Virus record (IMG/VR): IMGVR_UViG_3300032308_000741
Location: 1-32,873 of that record
Strand: one strand, 5' to 3'
Length of the DNA: 32,873 bases
DNA from: a virus
Position 1 is the stretch's first letter. Every line of letters begins with the position of its first letter. Made by a program: the position numbers and the translations under genes. Below, one piece after another: positions 7,231 to 13,324 of the stretch. The notes under the pieces were generated by a model that was given only the letters and a program-made list of their open reading frames with translations, was not told the origin of the DNA and did no database searches.

Positions 7231-7630
7231 GAGGTTTGAAGGTTGTAGATTAAAGGCTTACAAATGTCCTGCAGCAATCTGGACTATAGGCTATGGAACA
7301 ACTCGTTACCCTGATGGAAAAGCAGTAAAGGAAGGCGAAGAAATAAGTTTATATCGTGCAGAATCATTACTAACGTATGACGTTAATAAGTTCGCTTCGC
7401 AAATAAAAGTAAACGTAAATCAAAATCAGTTTGATGCTTTAGTTTGCTTTGCTTATAATGTTGGAATAGGTGCTTTTAATGGAAGCACTTTAAAGAAAAT
7501 GGTTCTTGCTAATCCTGGAGATGAATTAATAAGAAATCAATTTATGAGATGGATAGCAAAAGGAAGTCCATATACTAAAGGATTAACTAATAGAAGAAAG
7601 GCTGAAGCCGATTTATATTTTAAGATATGA
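7190..7630 (+). CDS. Endolysin, T4-type lysozyme (GH24 muramidase)
   Basis: A 146-residue protein that hydrolyses the glycan strands of peptidoglycan. The family signature is clear: RFEGCRLKAY with catalytic Glu17 and WTIGYGTT with Thr32. The residue nine after Glu17 is Cys26, not Asp, giving the E-8aa-C-5aa-T triad seen in many phage lysozymes. C-terminal NQFDALVCFAYNVG (about 79-92) and GLTNRRKAEADLY complete the fold. No signal peptide, so release needs the holin. Its start lies inside the spanin gene, and its end overlaps the phosphoesterase start as ATGA. Confidence 0.93.
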   Translation: MSLKPSQNCINLIKRFEGCRLKAYKCPAAIWTIGYGTTRYPDGKAVKEGEEISLYRAESLLTYDVNKFASQIKVNVNQNQFDALVCFAYNVGIGAFNGSTLKKMVLANPGDELIRNQFMRWIAKGSPYTKGLTNRRKAEADLYFKI

Positions 7631-8604
7631 AACAAATAGACATTGTTAAGGAATATCGCAGAAAAAATATGGATATGCCTAACCTTAAACTTGCAAGGAT
7701 AATTTATAATGATAATCCTTTAATGTTTAGAAATATTGATAGTGTTAGAAGGCAATTAAGAAAAATTGAGAAAGGAAATTATGATTCTAAAAACAATGCA
7801 GAATTCTTTAGAACTGAACCAAGACCTTATAATCCTTACAAACTACCTGAATCTTCAGAATCAATCTACGAACCTTACATCATTAAAGGCTTCAGCAAAG
7901 TAGGTATTCTTTCAGATATTCATTTACCTTACCACAATATCGGTGCTTTAACCTGTGCTATTGATTTCTTAAAGAACGAGAAAATAGATGCTTTACTTTT
8001 AAATGGTGATACTATAGATTGTCATACTTTGAGCAGGTTTATGAAAGACCCAAAGAAAAGGGATTTTAAATATGAATTAGACACCTTAAAGGCTTTTATA
8101 GATGTCATTAAGAAGGAACTTAATTGCAAAATCTTTTTCAAGATAGGCAACCACGAAAATCGTTATGAGCATTTCCTTTATCAAAAGGCAGGTGAGTTAG
8201 TAGGGGTTGAAGAATTTCAGTTTTCAAATATCATTAAGGCACGTGCAGAAGGGATTGAAATAATTGAATCCAATAGGTATATGAAACTTAATGAACTAAA
8301 CGGCATACACGGACACGAATACATTGGTGGAATTTCTGCACCTGTCAATGTAGCGAGGGGACTTTATTTAAGAGGAAAGACATCTGCCTTTCAAGGTCAT
8401 AATCATTCTACAAGCGAACATAGTGAAACTGATATGAATGGAAAGATAACAACTACCTGGAGCATTGGATGTCTTTGCGAATTGCATCCTGAATATATGC
8501 CTTTAAATAAATGGAATTGGGGATGTGCAGTTGTCTATTTAGATAACAATGGAGTTGATTATCAATTCTTCAATAAGCGAATTTTTAACGGCAAAATACT
8601 TTAA
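7627..8604 (+). CDS. Calcineurin-like metallophosphoesterase
   Basis: A 325-residue protein with the full set of metallophosphoesterase motifs: D97-x-H99, GD-x2-D (127-131), GNHE (174-177), HGHE (228-231) and GHNH (257-260). These bind two metal ions and hydrolyse phosphate esters; the real substrate cannot be told. Residues 1-50 form a small helical domain (LARIIYNDNPLMFRNIDSVRRQLRKI), as in other phage members of this type. It is coupled to the endolysin by an ATGA overlap, so it is expressed late. Possible roles include nucleic-acid end processing or nucleotide turnover. The family call is secure, the role is not. Confidence 0.88.
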   Translation: MKQIDIVKEYRRKNMDMPNLKLARIIYNDNPLMFRNIDSVRRQLRKIEKGNYDSKNNAEFFRTEPRPYNPYKLPESSESIYEPYIIKGFSKVGILSDIHLPYHNIGALTCAIDFLKNEKIDALLLNGDTIDCHTLSRFMKDPKKRDFKYELDTLKAFIDVIKKELNCKIFFKIGNHENRYEHFLYQKAGELVGVEEFQFSNIIKARAEGIEIIESNRYMKLNELNGIHGHEYIGGISAPVNVARGLYLRGKTSAFQGHNHSTSEHSETDMNGKITTTWSIGCLCELHPEYMPLNKWNWGCAVVYLDNNGVDYQFFNKRIFNGKIL

Positions 8605-8639
8605 TCCATTTATGTAAGAACATACAAAAATAGAATCCT

Positions 8640-8909
8640 ATGAGTGAAGAAATAAAAGTAGAGCAAGAACCTACACCTGAAGAAATAAAGGAAATAGAAG
8701 AAACATTTGAGTTTGAATATACCACAAGGATGGACTATGTAAGTTGTGCTTACTATTCAATTTCTGCAGTAGAAGGAATTGATTTACTTTTGCTCACGAA
8801 GGATGAAGCACGAAAGATTAAGAAGATAATAAAGAAGGCAATAAGGATAATAGATTCGTGTATAAATGAAATGCACGATGAATTGTTTGAGGATGAAGAA
8901 GAAAATTAG
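8640..8909 (+). CDS. Acidic small protein of unknown function (89 aa)
   Basis: Very acidic at both ends (EEIKVEQEPTPEEIKEIEE and ELFEDEEEN) with a helical middle rich in I, K and D. No membrane segment and no recognised domain. It is the last gene before the strong terminator at 8960-8984, so it closes the structural/lysis transcription unit. The acid character would suit a DNA mimic or a protein-binding inhibitor, but that is only a guess. Confidence 0.6.
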   Translation: MSEEIKVEQEPTPEEIKEIEETFEFEYTTRMDYVSCAYYSISAVEGIDLLLLTKDEARKIKKIIKKAIRIIDSCINEMHDELFEDEEEN

Positions 8910-8959
8910 GTTTCTTGTTTTATAGGATTTGGTTTTTAGGATTTGTTTTTTAGATTGCG

Positions 8960-8984
8960 AGGGATGTTTCTACATCCCTTTTTT
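8960..8984 (+). terminator. Rho-independent terminator at the end of the late unit
   Basis: Perfect 8-bp stem 8960-8967 (agggatgt) with 8972-8979 (acatccct), tetraloop ttct, and six T's (8979-8984). It follows the 89-residue acidic gene and precedes the early promoter, so it is the boundary between late and early transcription. Confidence 0.88.
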
Positions 8985-9078
8985 AGTTATACATATATAT
9001 TTATTTATTTAATAACTATTGATTCTATTGAGTTTCAGCGTATCGGAAAAAAAACTTTAAAAAAAAGTTCAAAATAAT

Positions 9079-9110
9079 TTTGTTTTGTAATCCTAAAATA
9101 TATATCTTTG
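9079..9110 (+). promoter_or_regulatory. Bacteroidetes-type promoter for the early region
   Basis: TTTG at 9079-9082, a 20-bp spacer, and TATCTTTG at 9103-9110. This fits the known -33 TTTG / -7 TAnnTTTG consensus of Bacteroidetes vegetative promoters. The transcription start would be near 9116-9118, leaving a leader of about 35 bases before the first early gene at 9151. It sits just after the late terminator in a 241-bp non-coding gap. A 6-bp inverted repeat (9053-9058 / 9064-9069) lies just upstream and could be an operator. The rest of the gap shows nothing else I can name. Confidence 0.75.
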
Positions 9111-9150
9111 ATTTATCAATCAAAAACAAATAACCTTAAAACTAAAAACA

Positions 9151-9387
9151 ATGAAAGTAGCACCATTTACATTAAGAACAAAAGTAACTGCTAAAGAACA
9201 AAAGGAGCATAAAATTTATATTTTAAAATGCAAAATTATTGAGTGCAAAAATCAGATAGATTTTTTTACTGAAATTTTAAATAATCCAAAGGCAAGTGTA
9301 GGAATTCAACGCAAGATGTTATTTAATATTGAATCGCAGGAATTAGAAATATTAAAAATTAACGAGCAATTGAAAAATTTAATATAA
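9151..9387 (+). CDS. First early gene, unknown function (78 aa)
   Basis: The first gene after the early promoter. The 78-residue product is basic and helical, with a likely coiled coil in the second half (ESQELEILKINEQLKNLI) and two cysteines in a KCKIIECK pattern. No recognised family. First early genes of phages often encode small host-takeover proteins, which is a possibility here only from position. The start is preceded by the A-rich leader shared with other early genes. Confidence 0.55.
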   Translation: MKVAPFTLRTKVTAKEQKEHKIYILKCKIIECKNQIDFFTEILNNPKASVGIQRKMLFNIESQELEILKINEQLKNLI

Positions 9388-9440
9388 ATTAAATAGGGGT
9401 GCAGCATCCTATCAACTGCTTAAATCTAAAAACAAAACAA

Positions 9441-9524
9441 ATGAAAAAATCAACCACTTTAGCAATCATTATTCTTGCTAACCTTATCTTCGCTTACATT
9501 ATCTTTCAATTTCGTAATCTTTAA
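9441..9524 (+). CDS. Tiny membrane protein (27 aa)
   Basis: ATG at 9441 follows the recurrent early leader motif TTAAATCTAAAAACAA (9420-9435). The 27-residue product is one hydrophobic helix (about 6-22, TLAIIILANLIFAYIIF) between short polar ends. The leader match and spacing argue that it is translated. Function unknown; single-span early microproteins could act on host membrane proteins. Confidence 0.5.
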   Translation: MKKSTTLAIIILANLIFAYIIFQFRNL

Positions 9525-9538
9525 ATCTAAAAACAATG
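9521..9538 (+). promoter_or_regulatory. Recurrent early translation-start leader TTAAATCTAAAAACAATG
   Basis: An 18-base sequence ending in the start codon of the gene at 9536. It is identical at 9925-9942 (gene 9940), differs by one base at 9136-9153 (gene 9151), and 16 bases recur at 9420-9435 (gene 9441). Weaker versions precede 10809, 11399 and 15389. There is no Shine-Dalgarno site. Bacteroidetes ribosomes favour A-rich leaders, so this probably works as a shared initiation signal. Confidence 0.6.
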
Positions 9539-9922
9539 AACACAAAATTAAATTTTCACCAAGAAATTATTGAACACGCTTTAGCAGGGTTGTTAAGTAA
9601 TCCTGAAGGAGTTTATGGTTGCGATTTGCATCACGAGTTATTCAATATGGATTATTTTGTTATTGGATATTATAATGCAGAAAAATTTTTATCTGAATGG
9701 GGGGGTAGCTGGAAAGCTATTCATAGAGTAAAAAATTATGAACAGGAAATGTTTGGGGAAGTATCAACTGACCTTTCAGATTGCGAAAAAGTAGCAAATA
9801 TGATAGCTTATATAGAAGGTGAATTGCTTCTAATGGAATGTTCTACACTTGAAAGGTGTTGGGATAAAAGATTAACTGAAGAAGATATTGCTAATATAAT
9901 AGATGAAATCAAATCATTTTAA
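9536..9922 (+). CDS. Early protein of unknown function (128 aa)
   Basis: A soluble acidic protein, mostly helical, with a Gly/Tyr-rich turn near GVYGCDLHHELF (about 25-37) and a helix around SDCEKVANMIAYIEGELLL. It distantly resembles small early phage proteins of the DUF7222 type, but I am not sure. No membrane segment. The perfect early leader motif precedes its ATG. It contains a run of six G's within coding sequence (9699-9704), unusual for this AT-rich DNA. Confidence 0.6.
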   Translation: MNTKLNFHQEIIEHALAGLLSNPEGVYGCDLHHELFNMDYFVIGYYNAEKFLSEWGGSWKAIHRVKNYEQEMFGEVSTDLSDCEKVANMIAYIEGELLLMECSTLERCWDKRLTEEDIANIIDEIKSF

Positions 9923-9939
9923 CCTTAAATCTAAAAACA

Positions 9940-10083
9940 ATGACACAAAAAACAGCCTTTGAATTATTAGTTGAAGCAATTGAAACTTCTTCAGCAACTA
10001 TTGAAGAAAAAATTAAAATGATTGAATGCTTTATGGACTACATAGAGTATAAATATCAACAAAACCTAAACGCAATCCGATGA
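9940..10083 (+). CDS. Small helical protein (47 aa)
   Basis: ATG at the end of an exact copy of the early leader motif. The 47 residues form one or two acidic amphipathic helices (AFELLVEAIETSSATIEEKI). It ends in an ATGA overlap with the next small gene. No recognised family. The leader motif and overlap are the main support for coding. Confidence 0.55.
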   Translation: MTQKTAFELLVEAIETSSATIEEKIKMIECFMDYIEYKYQQNLNAIR

Positions 10084-10196
10084 ACCTATTAGCATTTTCA
10101 ATCTATTGGATAATTATTATTTCGTTTTTAATTTACCTAAATGATAGACAAACAAAAAGATTCAAAAAAGAACTTGAAGAAGAAGAAATTCAGTAA
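10080..10196 (+). CDS. Tiny membrane protein (38 aa)
   Basis: ATGA overlap with the preceding gene. One hydrophobic helix (about 4-20, LAFSIYWIIIISFLIYL) followed by a charged cytoplasmic-type tail (NDRQTKRFKKELEEEEIQ). The layout, helix first and charged tail after, indicates an inner-membrane protein. Unknown role. Confidence 0.5.
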   Translation: MNLLAFSIYWIIIISFLIYLNDRQTKRFKKELEEEEIQ

Positions 10197-10247
10197 ATTA
10201 GTAGAACTTTTAACAACCAAATACGTAAAAACAAAACCTTTAAAACA

Positions 10248-10805
10248 ATGCAACAATCAAACACCATCAGCGAATTAGCAAAAGCACTTGTTCTATTCCA
10301 CGTTAAAGTGGACACCATTAAGAAGGATGCAAAGAATCCTTTCTTTAAATCAACCTACGCTTCCCTTCCTAACATCCTGGAAGGAATCAATGAACCTTTA
10401 ATTGAATCAGGCTTATCAGTTGCTCAATTTCCTTCAGGCGAGAATGGTTTAACTTCTATCTTGCTTCACGAATCAGGAGAATTTATTTCAGCAGAATATC
10501 AAATGAGACCTGTAAAGGATGACCCACAAGGAAGGGGTTCTTGTATAACCTATCAACGCCGTTATGCTTTAGCTTCTATTCTTGGGTTGAACATTGATGA
10601 AGACGATGACGGAAACACGGCTACCTTCGGTGGTAAGAATCCACAAGAAGCAGAAGATAACACTAAACAATGGTTGAACAAAGGAACTGACCTTTTCAAC
10701 AAAGCAAAGGCTAAACTTGATTCAGGCGAAACTACAATGGCTAAAATCAAAGCAGCCTTCAAAGTATCTAAAGAAGTAGAAACATTATTAACATCTAAAA
10801 ACTAA
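10248..10805 (+). CDS. ERF-family single-strand annealing recombinase
   Basis: A 185-residue ERF superfamily protein. Diagnostic blocks are KNPFFKSTYASLPNILE (29-45), the middle LLHESGEF, PQGRGSCITYQRRYALASILG (93-113) and the acidic DEDDDGN (118-123). These proteins bind single-stranded DNA and anneal complementary strands in phage recombination and in repair of replication ends. The family also occurs with RecT and Redbeta in similar operons. It is followed after three bases by the gene at 10809, probably its partner. The C-terminal 60 residues are a charged, helical linker and tail. Role in genome circularisation or concatemer formation is inferred. Confidence 0.92.
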   Translation: MQQSNTISELAKALVLFHVKVDTIKKDAKNPFFKSTYASLPNILEGINEPLIESGLSVAQFPSGENGLTSILLHESGEFISAEYQMRPVKDDPQGRGSCITYQRRYALASILGLNIDEDDDGNTATFGGKNPQEAEDNTKQWLNKGTDLFNKAKAKLDSGETTMAKIKAAFKVSKEVETLLTSKN

Positions 10806-10808
10806 ACT

Positions 10809-11270
10809 ATGTTACCACAAATTTCAGCAGGGTTAACTAAAAACCAAATCAAAATCATTGCTCAAAATTCTATTAACGAATTAATGGATTCAGGTAGAAT
10901 CCTGGAAGCAGCAGAAGCACTTTCTATAATGGAGAAATTCATTGAAGAAATAAGAAGTTCAAAAGCCTTTACTGATTATGTTCGTGAAGAAGTAGCCAAG
11001 AATGGAAAAGAAATAACCAATTCTTCAGGTGCAAAGATTGAACTTGCAGAAGCAGGAACGAAGTACGATTTCAGCCAATGCCAAGACCCTATTCTTGCAC
11101 AATTACAAGCGAAGTTTGAAGGAGCAAAGGCAATGCTTGATGAAAGAAAGACCTATCTTAAAAGCATTCCTTCTGCAGGTGTAGAGGTTTTAATTGAAGA
11201 TGAAGTAGTAAAACTATACCCACCGAGCAAAACAAGTTCTTCAACCTATAAAATAACTTTAGCAAAATGA
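10809..11270 (+). CDS. Recombination-associated protein of unknown function (153 aa)
   Basis: Directly after the ERF gene. Residues 1-70 are helical (RILEAAEALSIMEKFIEEI), then a short beta segment with YDFSQCQDP (about 89-97), and a helix with ERKTYLKSIP (about 116-125). I have seen this YDFS...LKSIP layout in small proteins next to annealing proteins of Bacteroidetes phages, without known function. A partner of the ERF protein, such as a nuclease inhibitor or single-strand-binding helper, is possible but unproven. ATGA overlap links it to the next small gene. Confidence 0.6.
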   Translation: MLPQISAGLTKNQIKIIAQNSINELMDSGRILEAAEALSIMEKFIEEIRSSKAFTDYVREEVAKNGKEITNSSGAKIELAEAGTKYDFSQCQDPILAQLQAKFEGAKAMLDERKTYLKSIPSAGVEVLIEDEVVKLYPPSKTSSSTYKITLAK

Positions 11271-11386
11271 TGGGCATCTTATTTGTTTTATTAGTTGTTA
11301 CGATAGTTTCAATTATATGGGTAAATAGCATTGATAAAATGAACAAAGATTTCCCTGATTATGACGGAGAAGATTTCTTAAACTAA
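11267..11386 (+). CDS. Tiny membrane protein (39 aa)
   Basis: ATGA overlap with the previous stop. Hydrophobic helix at about 3-19 (GILFVLLVVTIVSIIWV) followed by an acidic tail (DFPDYDGEDFLN). Predicted single-span inner-membrane protein. No recognised family. Confidence 0.5.
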   Translation: MMGILFVLLVVTIVSIIWVNSIDKMNKDFPDYDGEDFLN

Positions 11387-11398
11387 AAATAAAATACA

Positions 11399-11617
11399 AT
11401 GGAAAACAAATTAGAAAACCACATCCTGCAAATCAAATTTGAGCAGTATGTTAGAACTTCAACAAGGCGAGAAGAATGTCACGGCTACCATTATTTTACT
11501 GATGTAGATGTTAAGAATGTAATTGAGTCAATTACGATTGATGTTAATGGAGTTGAAATAGACATTACTGATAGATTAACCGAAATTGAAAAAGAACAAA
11601 TAAGCGAAAACCTTTAA
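11399..11617 (+). CDS. Small protein of unknown function (72 aa)
   Basis: Acidic soluble protein, with a likely beta-rich second half (ESITIDVNGVEIDITDRL). It contains TSTRREECHGYHYF in the middle. Preceded by an A-rich leader (aaataaaatacaATG). No known domain. It sits in the run of small early genes between recombination and replication functions. Confidence 0.5.
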   Translation: MENKLENHILQIKFEQYVRTSTRREECHGYHYFTDVDVKNVIESITIDVNGVEIDITDRLTEIEKEQISENL

Positions 11618-11620
11618 ACT

Positions 11621-11758
11621 ATGATTTGGCTAAACTTCAGTACCTGGTACAAATACAAAATCAAAAGAACTAAAAATTATGTTTGGTATTGGGAACGCTT
11701 CTATAAGAATGGTCATTTATGGACACCTTTAATAATCTTTAAAATCAAAAAATTATGA
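11621..11758 (+). CDS. Small basic aromatic protein (45 aa)
   Basis: Three bases after the previous stop, and overlapping the next start as ATGA. The 45 residues are rich in W, Y, F and K (STWYKYKIKRTKNYVWYW) with a hydrophobic end (TPLIIFKI). High basic and aromatic content suggests binding to nucleic acid or to a membrane surface. No family recognised. Confidence 0.5.
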   Translation: MIWLNFSTWYKYKIKRTKNYVWYWERFYKNGHLWTPLIIFKIKKL

Positions 11759-11994
11759 AACTTTATTTAGCATTAGAAAACGGAATGTGCCTAAATTATA
11801 TTAATTTGCACAACTCACAAACAATGAGATTAAGAGATACACCTTTCACGAGTCAATCGTTAAGGTTTGAAAGTATTTTTTATGTAGAGAAAGACGTTCC
11901 TAAATTAAAGGCACTTCATCCTGCAGCAGAGATAATGAAATTCAATAGCCATTACCATTTAAACGTTTATAAAAATGCTATGGAACTATCTTAA
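11755..11994 (+). CDS. Small protein of unknown function (79 aa)
   Basis: Coupled to the previous gene by an ATGA overlap and to the next by a 20-base overlap. Soluble, mixed alpha/beta impression, with two leucine/asparagine-rich stretches (MCLNYINLHNSQ and KLKALHPAAEIM). No recognised motif. Confidence 0.5.
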   Translation: MKLYLALENGMCLNYINLHNSQTMRLRDTPFTSQSLRFESIFYVEKDVPKLKALHPAAEIMKFNSHYHLNVYKNAMELS

Positions 11995-12208
11995 AAATGA
12001 TGTTATCGGTTCTTATAGTAAAATCATTTACGGAGAACAAGGTGACAAGGTAGCAATAATAGGCAGATTAAATGAGATGCTTAAAGTCCTGCACGAAAAC
12101 GGACAAGTATTTTTTATTAAAGAAGATGGAATTTCAATAGATTATATAACCAAAAAACAAAACAATGGAACAACAACAAAAACAAAATCAAGAAGTAAAA
12201 GAATTTAA
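11975..12208 (+). CDS. Small protein of unknown function (77 aa)
   Basis: Starts inside the preceding gene and overlaps the next by 44 bases. N-terminal two thirds look globular (YGEQGDKVAIIGRLNEMLKVL); the C-terminal end is rich in K, T, N and R because it shares bases with the following A-rich leader. No family recognised. The true end is certain; the low-complexity tail may be unimportant. Confidence 0.45.
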   Translation: MLWNYLKNDVIGSYSKIIYGEQGDKVAIIGRLNEMLKVLHENGQVFFIKEDGISIDYITKKQNNGTTTKTKSRSKRI

Positions 12209-12332
12209 ACCTAAACCCTGGTTGAAGAAACCTGAAGAAGAAAAGAAAGTTCAAGGTTACTATTATGTAAAAGCCAAGTTCAAAAAGATTGCTCACGAAG
12301 AAATAGAAAAACTAACACAACAATGGAAATAA
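12165..12332 (+). CDS. Small charged protein (55 aa)
   Basis: ATG preceded by an A-rich leader (aaaacaaaacaATG). The 55 residues start with a Gln-rich stretch (MEQQQKQNQE), then KPWLKKPEEEKK and a possible helix (KKIAHEEIEKLTQQW). Overlaps the next gene by 10 bases. No recognised domain. Confidence 0.45.
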   Translation: MEQQQKQNQEVKEFKPKPWLKKPEEEKKVQGYYYVKAKFKKIAHEEIEKLTQQWK

Positions 12333-12538
12333 AAGAACGCAACAAAACAATAGTTGAACTTTATGATTTAGGAGTTAGCTATGAAGAAATAGGTAAAAGA
12401 TTCAACCTTAAAGCGAATAGCGTTTGTGATATTATTCTAAAAGTAAAATCTAAATACTTTGCACCTGGAATCTTTAATGTTCACGATTATGATTGTTGGA
12501 TAATGCCTACAAAAAAATCTTATGAATTTAACAACTAA
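12323..12538 (+). CDS. Small helix-turn-helix protein
   Basis: A 71-residue protein. Residues about 4-40 form a helix-turn-helix of the sigma region 4/resolvase-like kind (IVELYDLGVSYEEIGKRFNL, then KANSVCDIILKVK), so it should bind DNA. The C-terminal 25 residues carry several Asp, Tyr and Trp (FNVHDYDCWIMP). It may be a transcription regulator of the early region or a small replication factor. It overlaps the next gene by 17 bases. No operator can be assigned. Confidence 0.6.
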   Translation: MEIKERNKTIVELYDLGVSYEEIGKRFNLKANSVCDIILKVKSKYFAPGIFNVHDYDCWIMPTKKSYEFNN

Positions 12539-12824
12539 AGACAAAGTAAAAAGCCTTTTAATTGACTACCCACATTTAAGGGATTCAGACGAAAGATTAA
12601 TAGCTACTTATTGGATGAGAGAAGTAGGAAGCAAAGACGCTTTGGATTATATGTCTGCTACAAAATTTCTTACAAATTTCGTAGAAGGTGCTTACACAAG
12701 TCCTGAATCAATTCGTAGAATGAGACAAAAGATTCAAGAAGAAGATGAATCATTAAGGGGTAAATCCTATTACAAAAGACAAAAAATAGAACAAGATGTT
12801 AGAAGCAAAATTAGAAGTTTGTAA
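12522..12824 (+). CDS. Conserved phage protein of unknown function (100 aa)
   Basis: A soluble helical protein: LLIDYPHLRDSDERLIATYW in the first third, and SPESIRRMRQKIQEEDESLRGKSY in the last. I recognise this pattern from small genes near replication modules in many phages and prophages, without known function. It overlaps the DnaA-like gene by 29 bases, which suggests related timing and perhaps a replication or regulation role. Confidence 0.6.
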   Translation: MNLTTKDKVKSLLIDYPHLRDSDERLIATYWMREVGSKDALDYMSATKFLTNFVEGAYTSPESIRRMRQKIQEEDESLRGKSYYKRQKIEQDVRSKIRSL

Positions 12825-13188
12825 TCCGTGTGTTGAGCATCCTTCGTACTTTAAAATCAATCCTATTAGTAAGCGTTTAAATTCAAATGAAATATTAGAA
12901 TCTATTTCTAAATTCTTTGAAATACCAGTAACTGAAATAGTAGGTAAGAAAAGAACTGCTAAAATTGCTGAAGCAAGAATGATTGCTGCCTATGTTTTAA
13001 GAAAGGATAGGTATTTAAGTTTAGGCTTAAAGCACATTGGGAATATTTTAGGTGGCAAAGACCATACTTCAGTAATGCACCACGTTAAAAGAATTGGTGA
13101 ATTGATTGACATTGAACCTGAATTTAGAGTTAAGATTAAAGAAGTATTCCTGGAAACATACGGAAGTACAACTTATTTTTACGAGTGA
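12796..13188 (+). CDS. Stand-alone DnaA domain IV (DNA-binding) protein
   Basis: A 130-residue protein whose residues about 33-118 match the DNA-binding domain of the replication initiator DnaA: the helix ILESISKFFEIPVTEIVG, the basic loop KKRT (51-54), the long helix KIAEARMIAAYVLRKD, and the DnaA signature GGKDHTSVMHHVKRIGELI (86-104). The AAA+ ATPase part of DnaA is absent; only about 30 extra residues precede the domain. It should bind DnaA-box-like DNA. It lies just upstream of the initiator gene with iterons (13536), so it may direct or compete with host DnaA at an origin. Whether it activates phage or represses host replication cannot be told. Confidence 0.85.
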   Translation: MLEAKLEVCNPCVEHPSYFKINPISKRLNSNEILESISKFFEIPVTEIVGKKRTAKIAEARMIAAYVLRKDRYLSLGLKHIGNILGGKDHTSVMHHVKRIGELIDIEPEFRVKIKEVFLETYGSTTYFYE

Positions 13189-13212
13189 TTTTTTCCCTAT
13201 TGAAAATTGATT

Positions 13213-13220
13213 TATATTTG
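13213..13220 (+). promoter_or_regulatory. Possible -7 promoter box (TATATTTG)
   Basis: Exact match to TAnnTTTG in the 132-bp gap after the DnaA-like gene. No clear TTTG is present 19-21 bases upstream, only a T run at 13189-13194, so the -33 part is weak. A start about six bases downstream (near 13226) would place the first hairpin of the leader at the very 5' end of the RNA. Confidence 0.4.
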
Positions 13221-13226
13221 TTCAAC

Positions 13227-13310
13227 GATTTGTAAATGAAGAGCGAACCATTTACAAATTTATTTTAGAGAAATCTAAATAAATGCCCTGCAGTTCGCTC
13301 CTGTGGGGCT
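13227..13310 (+). ncRNA. Structured leader RNA with two kissing hairpins
   Basis: Hairpin 1: 11 perfect pairs (13228-13238 atttgtaaatg with 13249-13259 catttacaaat), extendable by a G-U pair, with a 10-nt loop aagagcgaac. Hairpin 2: 9 pairs including two G-U (13285-13293 with 13301-13309) with a 7-nt loop ttcgctc (13294-13300). All seven bases of loop 2 are complementary to 13241-13247 in loop 1, so the two loops can kiss. The second hairpin is followed by ctattttatttt and then the start codon at 13321. It may be an attenuator or translation switch for the next gene, or a small RNA of about 90 bases. I do not recognise a known RNA family. Confidence 0.55.
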
Positions 13311-13324
13311 ATTTTATTTTATGA
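13283..13324 (+). CDS. Possible 13-codon leader peptide
   Basis: ATG at 13283 follows aaatctaaataa, which resembles the phage's early leader motif. The frame reads MPCSSLLWGYFIL and stops at 13322-13324, giving an ATGA overlap with the next gene. It runs through hairpin 2 of the leader RNA, so ribosomes on it would unfold that hairpin. Could be chance; supported only by leader match and overlap. Confidence 0.3.
   Translation: MPCSSLLWGYFIL

Noticed and set aside
8611-8624. Small inverted repeat tatgt-aaga-acata
   Set aside because: Only 5 bp and AT-rich; expected by chance.
9388-9440. GC-richer patch ggggtgcagcatcc as a hairpin
   Set aside because: The possible stem would need a one-base loop or bulges; not a stable structure.
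13303-13320. GTG start for the 70-residue gene
   Set aside because: It falls inside hairpin 2 of the leader; ATG 13321 is better placed.
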